64,000 bases of DNA from Brevipalpus yothersi (lineage: Eukaryota > Arthropoda > Arachnida > Trombidiformes > Tenuipalpidae). The translations under genes were made by a program, and so were the position numbers. The notes beneath the pieces were generated by a model that saw only the letters and a program-made list of their open reading frames with translations, was not told the DNA's origin and did no database searches. The DNA is taken from the NCBI GenBank assembly GCA_003956705.1, contig QZCP01000701.1, positions 147,154 through 211,153 on the forward strand. The letters are read 5' to 3'. This document shows positions 46,901 through 58,391 of the stretch, one piece after another; the first letter of the stretch is position 1; each line of letters opens with the position of its first letter.

Positions 46901-47930
46901 GCACAAGTGAGTGTAAACGTATACATGGCGGCAGAATTTTGAGCTGTATAATCAACCCTCTTTTGAGTATCTCCAAGATATTTGCATCATTGTTGATCAG
47001 TTGCTGCTTGGAGATTCATGGAGCACTCGATTCTCCCGAAATTTCCTTCATTTCATCGGAGGTTGATGTTCTGATCCAATGCAAGAGTTTACACTGTGCA
47101 GGACTGATATACACAGTGAGGCACTTAGCATCTCGATACTTGGCAATATTGTAAGTTAATCGATAGCTGAATTGGATGCTAATTGAGAGCGATAGCCATG
47201 CAAGCGTGTAAATGTGTCTATTCCAAGTTGGAGATCAAGATCAAATAGATAGAAAATGATGGAGGGCTATGGAGAAGTGAATATCGACTGTTCATCCATT
47301 AACTCCAACTTATGAAAGCCATTCCTAAACATGGAGTAAGAACCAACCACTCAACCCACTTATCATTGGAGTAGCATTCGTGCTTTGCTCCTATCATGTT
47401 CTTTCTTCTTCTATTCTTTTTTCTTTCTTCTCCTTCTTAATCCACAGCCCCAAGTAAACGAACAGCAAGTTCCTCAACTCCACCAATTCTCTAAATCTTT
47501 TTTAGATAGATCTGACTGGCCTAGGGTCTTACGGGCCTCTCAGTTTGAAACTATGAGGATGGTTTGAATGCTTTTTTTGCTGCATTGGTGATATTCATCC
47601 ATTACCACTCACACATGAATGAACAAACATTTGACTCATGGAGACATAAACGCACTTATCTTAATTTCTCACGCTTGATTAGATGTGATTTGACTAATCT
47701 TTCCTTATTCCCTGAAGGGTATCCAGAAACGTGAGTATTGAGAACTGATCAGTGATTGAACCCTATTGGTTGGAGTGTTAGATAATCACAACCAAATTTG
47801 ATACTAGAAACTTGAATTTGATTTGACTTTCATCGCCATCTACCATGAACATGGCCTTTGCAAGACCATGATAAGCCGAGTAGTTTGGGCAGCCACATAT
47901 GGTAAATTCTGAATATGTGCTTTTTCAATC
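43947..47930. other. Repeat-bearing region without a recognised gene
   Basis: Four kilobases of AT-rich DNA. 44675-44766 and 46590-46675 are imperfect inverted copies (both read as EKS...LMVLFF or FDGSFLH-like peptides when translated). Open stretches at 44647-44982 (-), 45601-45849 (-) and 46846-47154 (+) are 80-110 codons long without start context, motifs or splice partners. They may be remnants of a decayed multicopy gene or transposon. I assign no function. Confidence 0.35.
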
Positions 47931-48860
47931 ATGATGGATCAAATCAGAAACTATATTGTGGTGGTATTTTTTAGCAGTTTATGTGCTTCTGATAGCAAAA
48001 AAAGCTTGAGAGCTTATGTTGTTGGTAAGGTTGGTAGAAAATTCAACAGAAATATTGCAACACGTTATGTTGGTAGAGTGATCAAGAACTTTAGAGAAGA
48101 GAAATGGATTTGTGGACTGGGAAAGAAGAGAATAAGTTAAGAAAAGTCAAGGAGAATTGGAAAAGTTTTGGAATATTCTGCTCAAAATTCAAGATCATCA
48201 CTTCGAAAAGCTTCAGCAGAGCTGAGAATTCCGAAGTCAAATATTCAATTGATATTCGAAGAGGAAAAAATTGATTCATTCGAGTCAACTGATGTACAGC
48301 AGCTTTATCATGAACACAAGATCCTGCGGGTTCAATTTCTCAAGAATTTCTTGGAAAGAAATTTAGATGTGAATAACATTTGGTTCTCTGATGAGAAAAT
48401 TTTTTGCTCAACTCGCCGAGAAAATCATCAAAATTGTCGATATTGGATGGCTGTTGGACCAGATGATTTTCTTAATGAAATCAAAGCTCATTCTCTATCC
48501 CTTCAGGTCTGGTGGGCACTCTCATCTTATAGAATCATTGGTCCTTATTCTTTTTGATGAACGAGTTGATCAGTTCGGGTATCGAGGAATGATCGACTTA
48601 TTTTCTGTTGAAGAAATTTAAATAGAACTTCAGTCATGATGGTCAGATCGATCCAACACTCTTGTTGCAATAAGATGGTACAACTCCACATTGTACAAAT
48701 TATACACTTGAATTGTTAAGAATTCATTCTGGTGATAATATCATCAGTAGAAATACTCAATTCGCATGGTCAACACATTCCTGTTATCTCATTCCTTGAT
48801 TATTTTCTGGGGGGGGGGTATATTAAAGCGAGAGTTCATGAGCGCGATCCGAATTCTCGA
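47931..48860 (+). pseudogene. mariner/Tc1-type transposase pseudogene
   Basis: Readable in pieces. 47990-48140 encodes a helix-turn-helix-like segment (KVGRKFNRNIATRYVGRVIKNFREE). 48168-48557 encodes SRSSLRKASAELRIPKSNIQLI, the first catalytic Asp region NIWFSDEKIFC, NHQNCRYWMAVGPDD and VWWALSSYRIIGPYSF. After a shift, QQDGTTPHCTN (about 48670, second Asp) is still visible but preceded by a TAA. The third-Asp motif is blurred by a run of ten G at about 48811-48820. Stops and shifts make it inactive. It retains the N-terminal half that the copy at 32553 lacks, but I cannot say the two belong to the same element. Confidence 0.8.
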
Positions 48861-50009
48861 AGTTAATTGCAACGTTTTGTAAGTGATAAAATGAAAAAAT
48901 TGCCTCTCATTTACATAAGAAATGCGACCAACAATTTCCCCAGACGCATCGAAAGTGTAATGAAAAAAAAGTAGTCATTTTGCTCCCCTATTGAAGTGAA
49001 TGATTTTTTCAGTTGTTTTCACATCATGTTGACCAAGCTCATTCACTTACCATGGTAGTGCGAAGAGCATGTTCACGGTAGATAGCGATGAAAATTGAAT
49101 CAAATTTAAGTTTTGGTTATGATTATTCAAAATTCCTACCAATAGTGTTCATCCACTGATCAGCTTCCAATACTCATGTTTTTGGACACCCTCTAGCTTT
49201 CTTCTTCGAAAGATAAAGAGTCCATCAATCATCCTTAACTTTAAAGCGAAAGCATACCTCAACTTTCCTCTCCACTCTATGTAACGAGCTGCCCTTTTGG
49301 GAATCAGTTAGATGATCGGGTTTGTATGCATTCAAGCGATGAAAAATGCACAACGGTCTCTTTTCTCATATTGCCAAGTAAATAGTAGACATAGTGACGG
49401 AGAAAAGGTCAGCTGTGCTCTCACTTGAAAAGAAGGGGTCTTTACAATAAGAGACCATGAACCGTTGCTCATTTTCATCGCTTAACTGAATAACAACCTG
49501 GTCTTCCGACTGATTCCTCCAGGCTAAACTTGCTGCTTAAAGATGTAAACTTATCTCGTTCGCGTGAGTTCATATGAACCTGATTTGAACTTAAACTCTC
49601 TCTTTCCACTAGCTCTCTCCTCTGAATTTTAATAGATCTTATAACCATTTCCATCTCTCAAGTTCAAGCGTACCTGACATTTTCCCTTCTCTCTGTCTCC
49701 TGTTCACTGTGTAACGAGAGAGAAGAAACCTTTGTTCATCAGCATGGCTTGAGTGCATCCAAACCTGATCTTATTTTTGATCTTATCATGCATGTAGTTT
49801 TGTGCATGGGGTAGAAAATTTGTACTCGTTTTCCTCTCCTGCGTTCATATGAACTCATCCCAGCCAACTTCTCCACCAACTATCTTGTTGGAGGTGGATG
49901 AGTCTCATCATCTTTCTCTTCTCTTAGGTACAAGCAAACTCAATTCTCCTATGAGGCTCTCTCTTTCCGTCCCTTCACTGTTGGATACAACAGGAAAAGA
50001 AATGAAGAA
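48861..50009. other. No gene seen
   Basis: 1.15 kb. GTTCATATGAAC-like palindromic phrases occur at about 49569 and 49846. No reading frame or known repeat was recognised. Confidence 0.3.
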
Positions 50010-50258
50010 TCTATACTATTAGCTCAGCAAACTAATAAAAAGTCAATCGAGCCTAGCGAGGTCTCTTTCTGCCTCTTTCTTTCTCTTTCTCTTTCTCTTC
50101 CAATTCCTCCCAATGCCAGAGACTTAAAAAGGATTAACGTATGAAACGCGCTTTTTGCTGGCCAGTGGGTAGCGAACAGCGAAGTAATCTGTGAGCGTCC
50201 CAGCCTGAAACACATCTCCGAAATCACTCTGATCTATCTGGCCCGTCGTATAACAGGC
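50010..50258 (+). mobile_element. Second Helitron 5' end
   Basis: Begins TCTATACTATTAG after an A and follows 32293-32549 for about 250 bp: the CT-rich tract, AACGCGCTTTTTGCTGGCCAGT-like region, GTAGCGAAC, CACATCTCCGAA and the closing hairpin GGCCCGTC...CAGGCC. The two diverge directly after the hairpin. No matching 3' end could be assigned downstream, so this is a fragment or a copy with a different interior. Confidence 0.65.
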
Positions 50259-50770
50259 CCTCCCAACTTCCATATATTTCTCTCCTGCTTGCGAGCTTAG
50301 AGACCGAGAGAATAATTTTCTTCTGACTGTCTAACCCAAATCCCCCGGGTGCTCCTACCTCACCGAGTGTATAGTGTGTCCTATACCGGTACGGGGGTGG
50401 CAACGTTCTACTAAGGATTTGGTACATCCTTGTGAACGGCGAACAGGAGCGTGAAGTCGTGTATCGCAATTTGGCTTGAACTATGAAAGATTTGAGAGAA
50501 CTTGGGTGGAATGCCAATTCCCCCTTAATCCCCCTGATATTGGAGATCTTCCCTCGTCCCCATCATCTTCGGGAGTTCACTTTTGTATTCATTTTTATAA
50601 TATTTTTATAATGTTTTATAATGATTTATATAATGAATACTTAAAATTGTGTATTTAAAATGCCTTTTTATGGAGACCTATCATTATAGCAATTTGTAAA
50701 AGGCATAAGCGGATTCAGACCACGGGAAGAGACCCACGGACAAATCCTCGTGGTGTCCGCCTTCACCCTT
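50259..50770. other. Unclassified GC-richer segment
   Basis: Composition differs from its surroundings: a C/G-rich part (50330-50460, with CCCCCGGGTG and TACCGGTACGGGGGTGG), an AT-rich stretch (50590-50680), then ACCACGGGAAGAGACCCACGG and CCTCGTGGTGTCCGCC. It could be a retroelement tail or Helitron cargo. No reading frame or RNA gene was identified. Confidence 0.25.
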
Positions 50771-52644
50771 AAAGAAAAAGAATTGACTTTTTCAATAAAC
50801 GTTAATTTCACATGTTTAACCCAAATGATCACTGATTTTCTTGGAATACTTCGAACAATTCACCAAACTTGGAGAATTTTTGCAGAACTTTCATTCAGCA
50901 TCACATTTATGATCAACGGGATAATGACCTGAATGACTAGAGTTCAGAGCTTCCAGTCTCAGTTGGACTGGAAAAGTTGAAGAAACACTAGATCCCTGTC
51001 ACTGTTCTTCACCTTCAGTTTCGTTTCCTTTTCGTATTCATTAGCATGACTATAATGAAGATTCAATATAACCCTAGGTCATTCCAAGTGATATTTGTGG
51101 AATGGTTCTTCTAGGTGGTTGTCATGAGATCTCGTGACTTACAGAATGAATTATAACATATGGTTATAGGACTCATACCATGGGAAATTTTTTCTAATGC
51201 ACTCTTTGTCATGGCAATCCCACGATAATCCGAGAGCATTTAATCAGTAGTCAATATCTGGCCAGGACAAGTGGGATTAGCTTGATCAAGGGATAAAACC
51301 TATTTCAAGTTGTCAAGATATCAGAGAATTCACCCAAAATATCTATAAATGAGCTAGAAAGCAGAACTTCTAGCGGTCTCATCTCTTGGGTCATCAATTC
51401 TGGACTGAATTTTTCTGTGTGATTCTTCGAGAGAATCCCTAACATGTTCTCATTCAGTGTGATACTCGATCAACGGATGGAAAGTCATGAGTTCCCAATC
51501 TGAACCCTGTTATCTATCCTGGAAATTGATTGGACTGTTTTCAAACATGAAGCAAGCGTATCTTTAACAATTCCACTGTGCATAATCGAGATAACTCACG
51601 AAATTCTCCAGAGCACTCTCAAAATTCAGGATTTTGATATCTATCATATTACTCTAGAGATCACATTCAAGACGATGATTCTCCTGATCAGATCACTTAG
51701 AATCTTGCCCTCTACCTGATGGACTGATATTTTGCTACAGACTGGCCAGTGTTGGATAGCTCACGAGCAGTCGAGTCTCTCTCTATCTCCTTCTTCTGCC
51801 CTCCAAGATGACAGGAGCAGGGGATGAAGAGGTTACTCAAGTCAATTGCACAGCAGCAAGTAAGAGAGAGTAGACAATAACATTTATTCAAATCGTAACA
51901 AATTAATTTTCTTCGCAAGGTCAAGGCAAGATTCCGACAATCGCTTGGCAAGAAATTGAACAGAGTTTCAGTTTATCACAATCATAACCAACCTGATTAT
52001 TATAATGTGAGCTCTCTCTATTTATACCTGAGATTCAGTTAGTGTGTGAGTATTAGTGACATCTACATATTAGCTAGAGACAGTGTCTCTAGTGAATCAT
52101 TCCGACGAGGGTCCTAACAAAGAGTCATTGTTAGACTCAGGCTTTTCTCAATTAGAACATTCTCTAACTTTTGTTCTGAACATTAAATTCTCATTCGATG
52201 AATATACCAGCCAATGAAAATTTATCATGAACTTCCCAATTAGGGTCTGGATACTTCTCATTACCTTAAAACTCTTTCTCACAGCGTGAAAGAACCACTC
52301 TAGAATCCTCCAACTTGACCAACAATTTGGAATTGAGTGGAACTCGATAGCGTAGAATAAGTTAGTTCGTAGAACAGAATGACAATGAATAAGACTCTCT
52401 GATAAGTTGCGGAGATTATGTTGCTATCCAGCCCAGTATATCCTCCAATATTGACCCTCTCTAGACAACTTGACTAGACTCACTCAATCTTGGTCGTGAT
52501 TCCATGGAAGATCGTTAGGCCAGCCTCCGAGGCCCTAAGATCTGATTCCAGTCACATCGATATTGATAGACTGAGATAGTGTATTGAGGCTTTTGGAATA
52601 CCTTAATCAATGAATGGACATAATCTCGAGCTTAAAAAAGTATA
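50771..52644. other. No gene seen
   Basis: 1.9 kb of AT-rich DNA without recognisable genes or repeats. Confidence 0.3.
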
Positions 52645-53328
52645 CAGGGTGTTTCAGAGTGATATGACGAGTTTGAAACGCTTATATCTCGAGAACCCTC
52701 CTAAGAATTTTTGAAATTCTTTTGATATCGTACAGTAAATATGTGTAAGTTTTGCTTGCCATAAGTTTTGAAGGAGTCTGATAAATTTTCAGGATAGATA
52801 ACAGGGTCCAAAAAGAAAATTTAGGATATCCTGGTTGGTGGGTGGAATTTCACAAGATGATGGCATTTTTAGAATTCTCATGAAAAATTACATCTGATGA
52901 AGTTGATCTGAAATCAAAGAGATAAGAGATGAGGGAACTAACAATTCAACTCTCTGGCTCATTTTTGGAGATTCTAGATAGAAAAACTGCTGTTTGACGA
53001 CTCAAGATAACTTATTCTCACTGATATTCATCATTCTGATGAGGACCTGACAGGAAAATTTGTAGGATAGGCGATTCTTCCCTCTTAGCTAGTATCGATT
53101 CGTTCCCGAATTCCGACCTCTCATATAACCTGACTCAGTGGTTTTCCAAGCGAGAATTCGATTTACAAGAGTTATCTATCGTAAGAATTTATCGGACTCT
53201 TTCAAAACTTATAGCAAGCAAAACTTACACATTTCTACTGTACGGTATCGAAAGAATTTCAAAAATTCTTCGAAGGATTCTCGCAATATAAGCGTTTCAA
53301 ACTCATCATATCACTCTGAAACACCCCG
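52645..53328. mobile_element. Non-autonomous mariner-related foldback element, 684 bp
   Basis: Left end CAGGGTGTTTCAGAGTGATA preceded by TA (52643-52644); right end is its complement, TATCACTCTGAAACACCCCG, followed by TA (53329-53330). The arms match over about 140 bp (GTTTGAAACGCTTATATCTC against its complement). The outer sequence equals the right terminus of the mariner fragment at 33258. The TA flanks fit a mariner target duplication. Confidence 0.88.
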
Positions 53329-54687
53329 TACAGCCTGTTGGATACTCAAAATATGCTTATTGGAGATTTCCTACATGAAAGCTCCAAAAATGCTCGAATT
53401 CTATTACTGTTTTCACTGAGAATTTTAAGTGATGATGGAATCGGATAAAATTGAGTTATCCAAAGAGTAGAAGGACAAATTGCAAGTTATGCACTCTCAC
53501 CAGAAGAAGGTGAAAAGATAGCGGGTTGGAAGCTTCACCTTTTTCTCCTCACCAGAGAGTAGATTGAAGGATTCTAAGGTTGATCAAAGCGGGGACCAGC
53601 GATAGCCATTTTTGGCTGATGTCTCACTGTTTCTCAACCAAAACTAGGAATTGCCTTGATCTTTTCTCAAATCTCAATTTTCAGTGAGATCCATCATGAT
53701 TTGTGAGAAGTTTCATCCCAGATCCTCTAACCAACAATCTGGCTCAAACGCTGATATCTAGGGGGACGATTATTGAATAGCTTATAATTCCCAGAGGGGT
53801 GAGTCTCAGATCTGCTCCTTGCTCCTTGGTTGAGAGATGTTCTGTCGAAAAATAGGAAAATGTCCATTTTACTAATATTTTAGCACCTAATCTCTCATGA
53901 TCTCCATGAACGAACTCACACATCAATCGATGGATACTTTCCAGCTTGTTCAAAGCTCGCTCTTCTCTCATGCTCTTTTGCTTTCTTCAGATAATCAGGG
54001 TGTTGGTGATCATCGTCACCAACAATCAATGATCTTGAGAGATTACTCTACAGTTAATATGATCTGATACTGGTGCTATCAGGTTGTTCTTTTGGTCATT
54101 AGGAGTTTATCGATTTTCCTCTACCTTCCTCAAGCTCGATTTCAGCTTCAGGCTCCTCATCTTTTTGAGTTCTCTTCTACTCAGCATAAAACAAACTTTT
54201 TCGAGATGCTTATCCATGTGAGTAGAAGTGAAATTGTTGATTGCTTATGATTGAACCGAACTGGAGGACAAATTGAACTGTTCGTGGATGAACTTCAACA
54301 TTTCGAAAAATTCATTGGCAGAAAATATGTGGAAACCTTGCTCATTTCAAGTCCATCACGGGATCTTGAGCATTTTCCCATCGTGAATTTTATCAATTGT
54401 TAAACTTCTTACGCAACAATTTTTCAAATTGTATCCATTCAGATTCAGACTTTGTTGTTATCGATTCAACTAGATTTTCGAATCGTGCTCCCTCCAGCTG
54501 CAAGGATTCATCGAAAATACATGCATGGCTTTGAGAATGTCTCATAATCATGAAATCATACAATGAGATACTTCTCGATATATAGCAAGGGAAAGTGAGT
54601 TTGAACCTTTATCCTAATCTTCCTCCCATTTACATGATACAAAACAGTTGAAGGAGATAACCAACTCTGATATGGTGATAATTGATA
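53329..54687. other. No gene seen
   Basis: 1.36 kb. A small perfect hairpin GTTGGTGATCATCGTCACCAAC lies at about 54001-54025. No other structure was recognised. Confidence 0.3.
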
Positions 54688-54805
54688 CAGTCGTTTGGTT
54701 TAGGATGAATACGATAGTCTCCACCGATAAGATAGGGTCCTGAATGGGCAGTGGGTGATATCTAATCAGTTAGAACTATCGTATCCATCCTAAACCAAAC
54801 GACTG
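54688..54805. mobile_element. MITE, 118 bp, TA target duplication
   Basis: Terminal inverted repeats of about 30 bases, CAGTCGTTTGGTTTAGGATG onward against the complement ending at 54805, with one mismatch. Both ends are flanked by TA (54686-54687 and 54806-54807). It has no coding capacity and is typical of Tc1/mariner-mobilised miniature elements. Its ends are unrelated to the CAGGGTGTTTC family. Confidence 0.9.
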
Positions 54806-54807
54806 TA

Positions 54808-55633
54808 CATATTAGGCATATGAGGTGATAATGATTAAGCACATCGGTTGGTACGGATTAGCAATTGGCTATTGTGAACAAACAATAAGTCAATCAATTA
54901 GTTTTTGTTTTCTGAATCGAATTTATTATTAATTCACCTCGGGCAGAGAATCAATCTATGCGATTTGAGATTATCAAATATTGAATGATTGGCTCTTTCG
55001 ATTACTGACCATGTATGATTCTTTATCTGAAATGCGTAAACGATACTGTTCATGGTTTAAACTCACTTATGTGAGCCTTGTCGAATAATTCTGGTTCCAT
55101 TTGAATACATGTATGAAGTCCAATCTGTAGAACTGATTCGTCGAGAGATCATGATTGCATGTCAAAGCATCGGATTTATGGAATCAGTCCGACAAACCAT
55201 TCCCAATGGAGCAGGATTCATGGATTCACAGCTTTTCAATGAACAAAATAGATCAATTCTAATGTTTAAGTGAGATTATTTTTGAATATCTGTTCTATCT
55301 CGAAGGAAAAAATCATGCATACCAAACTCTTGGTCTAATGGAGCTTTATTCTTTATATCAATGACTTTCTGATCAAGCTAAGGGAAGCCAAAAGCCTTCG
55401 ATCTCTCATGTCAATCAGTCACCTCCTCAAAATCTTGGGGGTGTGTGCTGTTGCTTTTCCCATTCAATGTTGACTTTTTTTGAGCAGTTTTTGCCCTCAT
55501 GCAGGGAACACCGCATCCATCCATTTTGCCACATAATAATCTAGTCACAGCTCGTGATGATGGGATGGAATATTTCAATCTCCATATTGAGCTTAGAGGC
55601 TTTCTTCTTGATAACGTTCTTAGTCCTTCTCAA
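54808..55633. other. Spacer downstream of the transporter gene
   Basis: About 830 bp holding the transporter 3' UTR. The minus-strand AATAAA nearest below the stop is near 55343. Nothing else was recognised. Confidence 0.3.
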
Positions 55634-57542
55634 TTACCAAATTGCTTGAGCTTGCAAGGCATTGGAATGTTTAATCTGACTAGAAGACTCAGGGTGAGAG
55701 AATATGATCGATTCCCTTCGTTCGGTCACAGTGATCATGGTCGAACAAAATCGAGATCCTTTCCTTTCATTTGTAACTTCCTGTGCTCCATTCTCCCTTA
55801 AATCACCGAAAAGTGCCTTACAAATGAACGGAAGAGCGATAAATGCAACAACAAATATTGCTGCAAGAGTTCCACAGTAATAGAGAAAAATATCAGGATT
55901 CTTCTCAATAAACTGTCCAACAGCAGGTACATGGATAGATTCACCCAAGACAAAACAGATACAGATGATAGAAGTGTGCTTCCCAGTTAAATGAAAATAT
56001 TTCTCGAGCTCAGAATAAGCGATAACGAATAGAGGACCAAAGCCCCAACCGAAAAAGATCGCCACAAGCCAGTAGTATATTTCATGATTAGTAGCCCCGG
56101 TAAACGAAAGTATTGAACCGATTGAGAGGGTAAGAGTGCAGACCACAATGAGAATTTTCTCTCCAATATATCGTGATAGGACCATAAATACCAATTTACT
56201 AGCAGAAAGATTGACCCAATAAACTGTGGCGAGTAGCGCGGCTTGCCTTTTTTCCATCCTCAATGAAGACATGACTCCATAGGCCTGAGAAAAAACACCT
56301 TCCAAACGGGAAATTAATTGTTATCCAATAGTCACTAACTAGTTGGTGGATATTGAACGCATACTCACAGAAAACCAACTGTAATGCAAACCCAACATGG
56401 CCTAGGAGAGCAACCCACATAACGGCAATAGCTTTTTTGAATAATTTGATTTCGGTGACATTCTTGTCACCTGTAATCACTTCATGGCCCCCGTTCTGAT
56501 TATTCTTATTATCGTTAGCTGTTTTTTTCCTATCTGAGCTGTCAGTAGACCTGTAGAAGTAGTAGCACAAGAGAAATCCTATTCCAACCAGAATGGAAGC
56601 GAAAGATGCGTAGAAGTAGGGGTATTTGATTTGAACTTCATCAGGCTTGTAGAAAGCCAGATATGAATCTGGATCATCTATCAGTTCCTCTGGCATTGGT
56701 AACTGATACGGTCTCATCATCAGAGGGGTTATCAAACCTCCAACACCAAATGCACAGAACAGTAATTGCATGTAGTTTCCCATTTCTTTCCCCCAAACAT
56801 CGATAATCACTACACATGAAACTGTTTCAATAAGATTGAAAGAAACTGTTGAGTCTCAAAATCTGCTCAGATTCTCTCACCATCACAGACCTGTTTCCAA
56901 GATCGCATTCAAAAACCCATTCATAGCAGATAATGGAAATAATAAGTATATGTTGGAGAATAGCGGGAACACAAACATGATGATTCCACCAAATATACAT
57001 GAGATTGTCTGAACAATGAAATTGTTGCAAACACTTTCAATATAACCAGCTGAATAGAAAAATCATTTAGGCCATGGCTGATTCATAATCAATCATGAAA
57101 CAACATTTTAACTCACCTAAGCAAGCACCGACCAGATAACCAATTGAGTACAAGGTCACTAAACGTGATGTGAACGAGAAAGATTCTTGAACTTGAATTT
57201 GAAGGTCAAGAAGAGCAATTCCTGTCGATTCTGAAATTGATAAATTGATAGACAGGATTCAAAATCAGTGTGAAAGTATAATTAGAGTGAGGAGAGAAAA
57301 CAGGAAGTTTCATGAATGCAGTCCGGGGAATGGAAATTCGAAAGAATCATCTCATCCTAATGAAGAAAGGATTGGAGTGTGAATTTGGAGTAAGAATGAG
57401 CGTAAATAACGATTTGGCTTCTTTGAAGAGTACCATGATACCTACCACACCGAAATCCGTAGGTGATGTGGCCAATGTATGTGACCAAAGTTATGAGAAG
57501 CTGCGCTCGATGCTCATTCATATATTGGATCAGACCCATCAT
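55634..57542 (-). CDS. MFSD4B/NaGLT1-like sugar transporter (major facilitator superfamily)
   Basis: Five exons on the minus strand, 57542-57446, 57230-57117, 57049-56891, 56809-56340 and 56284-55634, give 1491 bases, 496 residues, all phases consistent. Family landmarks: IALLDLQIQVQESFS, GYLVGACLGGYIE-type loop (first half), NAILETG then VWGKEMGNYMQLLF and AFGVGGLITPLM (about 118-150), a Lys/Asn/Asp-rich central loop (about 190-225), and a second half with CEYAFNIHQLAYGVM, TVYWVNLSASKL and GWGFGPLF. About 12 hydrophobic helices are expected. The donor at 56339 (GTTAGT) was chosen over GTGAGT a few codons upstream because only it keeps the conserved frame. Relatives are sodium-dependent glucose transporter 1 proteins of kidney and invertebrates; the substrate here is not provable. 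Met57539 is an alternative start. It is the only intact gene in the repeat-rich half. Confidence 0.88.
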
Positions 57543-57997
57543 CGAATATCTTGGTTATTAAACAATTTTATGAAATTAGAAAATTATTTTTTGACTTGAA
57601 AGCTCCGAATCATAATTTCAAATACATTGGTGGAGCTTTTATTGGAAACAATATTATGTCCTGTAAGCATTTCTGATAATTGAGTTGGTTGAAAAATTAC
57701 TAATCTCTGACTGATGGATCATTCCAAGCATTCACAGAGAAATTAATTCCACATTCACTCAACTGAGAATGTCAAAAAAGCGCTGAATAATCGAATTTTT
57801 CGAGAAAATTTATCATCAATGATTGTATCGACCTTCAAACGAAAGAGAAGAAATTACTCCATCATTTCTCAAACTTTTCCAGGTCATCAATCGAAAAAGA
57901 GAATAGATGATAAAATATCAATACAAATGCATTCATGGACGATGATGATGCTACAGGAAACGTTGCATTGATATTCGATTCAAGCTCATTTTTCAGG

Positions 57998-58391
57998 GAA
58001 TGCGCTCGATCAAAGAAGAAACTTTGACTTTTAATGAAAAAAGCTCGATGAGATCATTGGACAGAGAAACTATCTCAATCATCAAAGAACAGGTAACAAG
58101 CATTTCTGATTCTCTCTCTGAACTTTCTAAAGCAGCTCTACTAGTTGATTGGACAAAAAATTCCCACCTCTGCCATCAATATCGATATTGCTCAAAGCTC
58201 ATATCCTCACTAACATATGGAATTCAATTGCTCGTCTTTTCCACTCATTGACCAGTGGTTTTGCGTTCAAGATTGCATTCGGAAGCCCACAAAAAACTCC
58301 TAAAGTAAATCAAGTTAGTCTTCAGAATCAACCTCCCACACCTTCCATAGCAATTCAATCGATACCAAAACACTCCACTGATAACATATAA
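57998..58391 (+). pseudogene. Possible coding remnant ending at a transposon junction
   Basis: After a good acceptor (TTTTTCAG ending 57997), a frame reads RSIKEETLTF ... SDSLSELSKAALLVDWTK to 58155. It continues in another frame as FPPLPSISILLKAHIL ... PPTPSIAIQS to a TAA at 58389-58391. One extra A in the run at about 58156-58161 would join them. The TAA is made by the TA target site plus the first A of the transposon at 58391. No family was recognised. It could be a broken exon or chance. Confidence 0.25.

Noticed and set aside
52080..52095. GAGACAGTGTCTCTAGT as the 3' end of the Helitron starting at 50010
   Set aside because: The hairpin abuts CTAG without the usual gap and nothing links it to the 5' end.
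56200..56340. Extension of transporter exon 4 through the intron, and a GTGAGT donor upstream
   Set aside because: Both break the frame of the conserved second half. GTTAGT at 56339 joins CEYAFNIHQL to AYGVM in frame.
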